Part shown: piece after piece, positions 12,945 through 14,187 of the stretch
Layout of the letters: each line of letters opens with the position of its first letter
Numbering within the stretch: the first letter of the stretch is position 1
Source of the DNA: CAYUNA01 sp047629355
GTDB taxonomy: Bacteria > Bacteroidota > Bacteroidia > Chitinophagales > Saprospiraceae
Reading direction: 5' to 3'
Assembly (NCBI GenBank): GCA_047629355.1
Contig: JBLHWU010000173.1
Coordinates: 1-14,187, forward strand
Length of the DNA stretch: 14,187 nt
The notes under the pieces: generated by a model
Told to the model about the DNA's origin: nothing
The model's input: the letters and a program-made list of their open reading frames with translations, nothing else
Database searches by the model: none
Position numbers and translations under genes: made by a program

Positions 12945-14183
12945 ATGAAAAATTTAATCTTGCCAATACTTCTAATCTTCATTCTTCCAGTTGCTTTATC
13001 CGCTCAGAATATGACTTTGGGTAATCCTTGGATTAATTTAAACAATACAGATGTACAATACGGTAGAGACAACCAGCTGTTTTTGAGGAATGCCGATGTC
13101 AGCGAGCGACTATTTGATTTTGAAAGCACTTATTTTGCACTCGAAAATGCTGTTGCCCAAAACCCTCAATCAGCGGATGCACTATTACGGAGAGCCAATT
13201 TTAAAAAGAAAGCAGGTATGCTAACCGAGGCGGCAGCAGATGCCCGTCTTGCGAGAATTATTAATCCTTATGCTGCAGACCTTTTTGGTTATAATGGTCA
13301 ATACGCGATTTTAAATATCATTTCTAATAAACCTGAAACTTCTTTCGTAGGATTGACGATGAACCAAAAAATGCGATACTATTATAGTGCGATGGATAGC
13401 AAATACATGGATGATACGGCAGTAGATGCAGAAATGAATGCCTTAGATGCTGCAATTTTGGAAATTGAAGCAGAAAGTTTCGGAACTGCCATTGATATTC
13501 TCGACGAATTGATTGTCAAATATCCAAATTCAGCCGTTGCTTATGATATGAAAGGTATGCTATTGGCCCATTTAAAAGAGTACGATGCAGCATTGATTGC
13601 CTTAAATAAAGCGATTACTCTAGAACCTGAATTTGCAATTGCCTGGTATAATTTGGGACGGGTTGAAAAAGAAATTGGTCATCAAGACCAAGCGGGAATC
13701 TATTTTAACCGAGCAATCGCTTTGCAGAATAATCTGACCAAAGCACGATTTGGTAGGGCATCAATTTTGAAAGCTAAAGGACAGAATGATGCAGCTATCA
13801 GAGAATACGATGAAATTATTGAAATGCGTGGTGGCAATTATTTGGAAGCTTACCTTAATCGAGGTTTGTTGCGAAAAATGACTGGCAACTTTTCTGGAGC
13901 ATTAGAGGATTTAAATCGAGTTATTAAAGCAGCCCCAACGAATGCGGAGATTTATAAAAATCGCGGTAACTTATTCTTACTTTATGGTTATCACATCCAT
14001 GCAATTGCAGATTATACGAAGGCAATTGATCTGGAAGGAGAATATGCAGAAGCTTATTTCAATCGAGGTTTGGCGCAGTTTTTAATTTATGACAAGGCGT
14101 CAGGATGCTACGATTTGGAGCAGGCAGAAAAGTATGGTTACAAGCGAGCGATAGAAAAGAAAAAATATTTTTGTGTGGATTAA
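12945..14183 (+). CDS. Secreted TPR-repeat protein
   Basis: From ATG 12945 the protein is 412 residues long and opens with MKNLILPILLIFILPVALSA, a clear Sec signal peptide, probably cut after A20. I prefer this start to the earlier TTG at 12855, which would put 30 odd residues before the signal. Tetratricopeptide repeats fill the C-terminal half (about 195-400): YDMKGMLLAHLKEYDAALIAL, AWYNLGRVEKEIGHQDQAGIYF, AYLNRGLLRKMTGNFSGALEDL and similar units, with another TPR-like pair at about 60-115. The last unit ends in a Sel1-like DLEQAEKYGYKRA. Such proteins act as periplasmic or surface scaffolds; no partner can be named. It diverges from the ECF sigma factor gene and may be under its control. 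Confidence 0.85.
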   Translation: MKNLILPILLIFILPVALSAQNMTLGNPWINLNNTDVQYGRDNQLFLRNADVSERLFDFESTYFALENAVAQNPQSADALLRRANFKKKAGMLTEAAADARLARIINPYAADLFGYNGQYAILNIISNKPETSFVGLTMNQKMRYYYSAMDSKYMDDTAVDAEMNALDAAILEIEAESFGTAIDILDELIVKYPNSAVAYDMKGMLLAHLKEYDAALIALNKAITLEPEFAIAWYNLGRVEKEIGHQDQAGIYFNRAIALQNNLTKARFGRASILKAKGQNDAAIREYDEIIEMRGGNYLEAYLNRGLLRKMTGNFSGALEDLNRVIKAAPTNAEIYKNRGNLFLLYGYHIHAIADYTKAIDLEGEYAEAYFNRGLAQFLIYDKASGCYDLEQAEKYGYKRAIEKKKYFCVD

Positions 14184-14187
14184 AAGC

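Overview
The window looks like a piece of a Bacteroidota chromosome, most plausibly near the Saprospiria/Cytophagales part of the phylum. This is inferred from AT-rich intergenic DNA, poor Shine-Dalgarno sequences, loose TAnnTTTG-like promoter motifs, an ABC-permease/M1-peptidase fusion of a type common there, and a stand-alone ECF sigma factor. No rRNA, tRNA or CRISPR array was seen.

Left part (1-4161): a transposase start on the minus strand (1-52) leaves the window. A gene-free stretch follows, then a complete ABC exporter half-transporter (456-2294) and a tract of degenerate 7-bp repeats. Next come an Xre-type HTH protein fused to an ImmA/IrrE-type zinc peptidase (2449-3498) and a PIN-domain protein (3652-4161). 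This pair resembles a toxin-antitoxin module, and a 9-bp inverted repeat sits over the likely promoter of the HTH gene.

Middle part (4379-9344): an ABC ATPase and a 1200-residue protein joining two ABC-2-like membrane halves to a periplasmic M1 zinc-peptidase domain form an apparent operon. It ends in a strong hairpin-T-tract terminator. A short HPF/RaiA-family ribosome hibernation gene converges on it from the minus strand.

Right part (9421-14183): a lipoprotein-type beta-carbonic anhydrase gene is broken by two opposite one-base frameshifts and has lost its start codon. Next to it is a nest of non-coding repeats. Two similar fold-back elements of about 157-159 bp lie side by side, sharing one TTA. 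The second is interrupted by a 204-bp MITE with IS66-like ends (GTAA) and an exact 8-bp target duplication. Beyond a TetR-family regulator gene lie two more fold-back elements. Finally an ECF sigma factor gene and a secreted TPR-protein gene diverge from a 239-bp region that carries a 23-bp palindromic motif twice.

The most notable content is the layered insertion history at 10277-10814, the frameshifted carbonic anhydrase, the HTH-peptidase/PIN pair, and the duplicated palindrome in the sigma/TPR promoter region.
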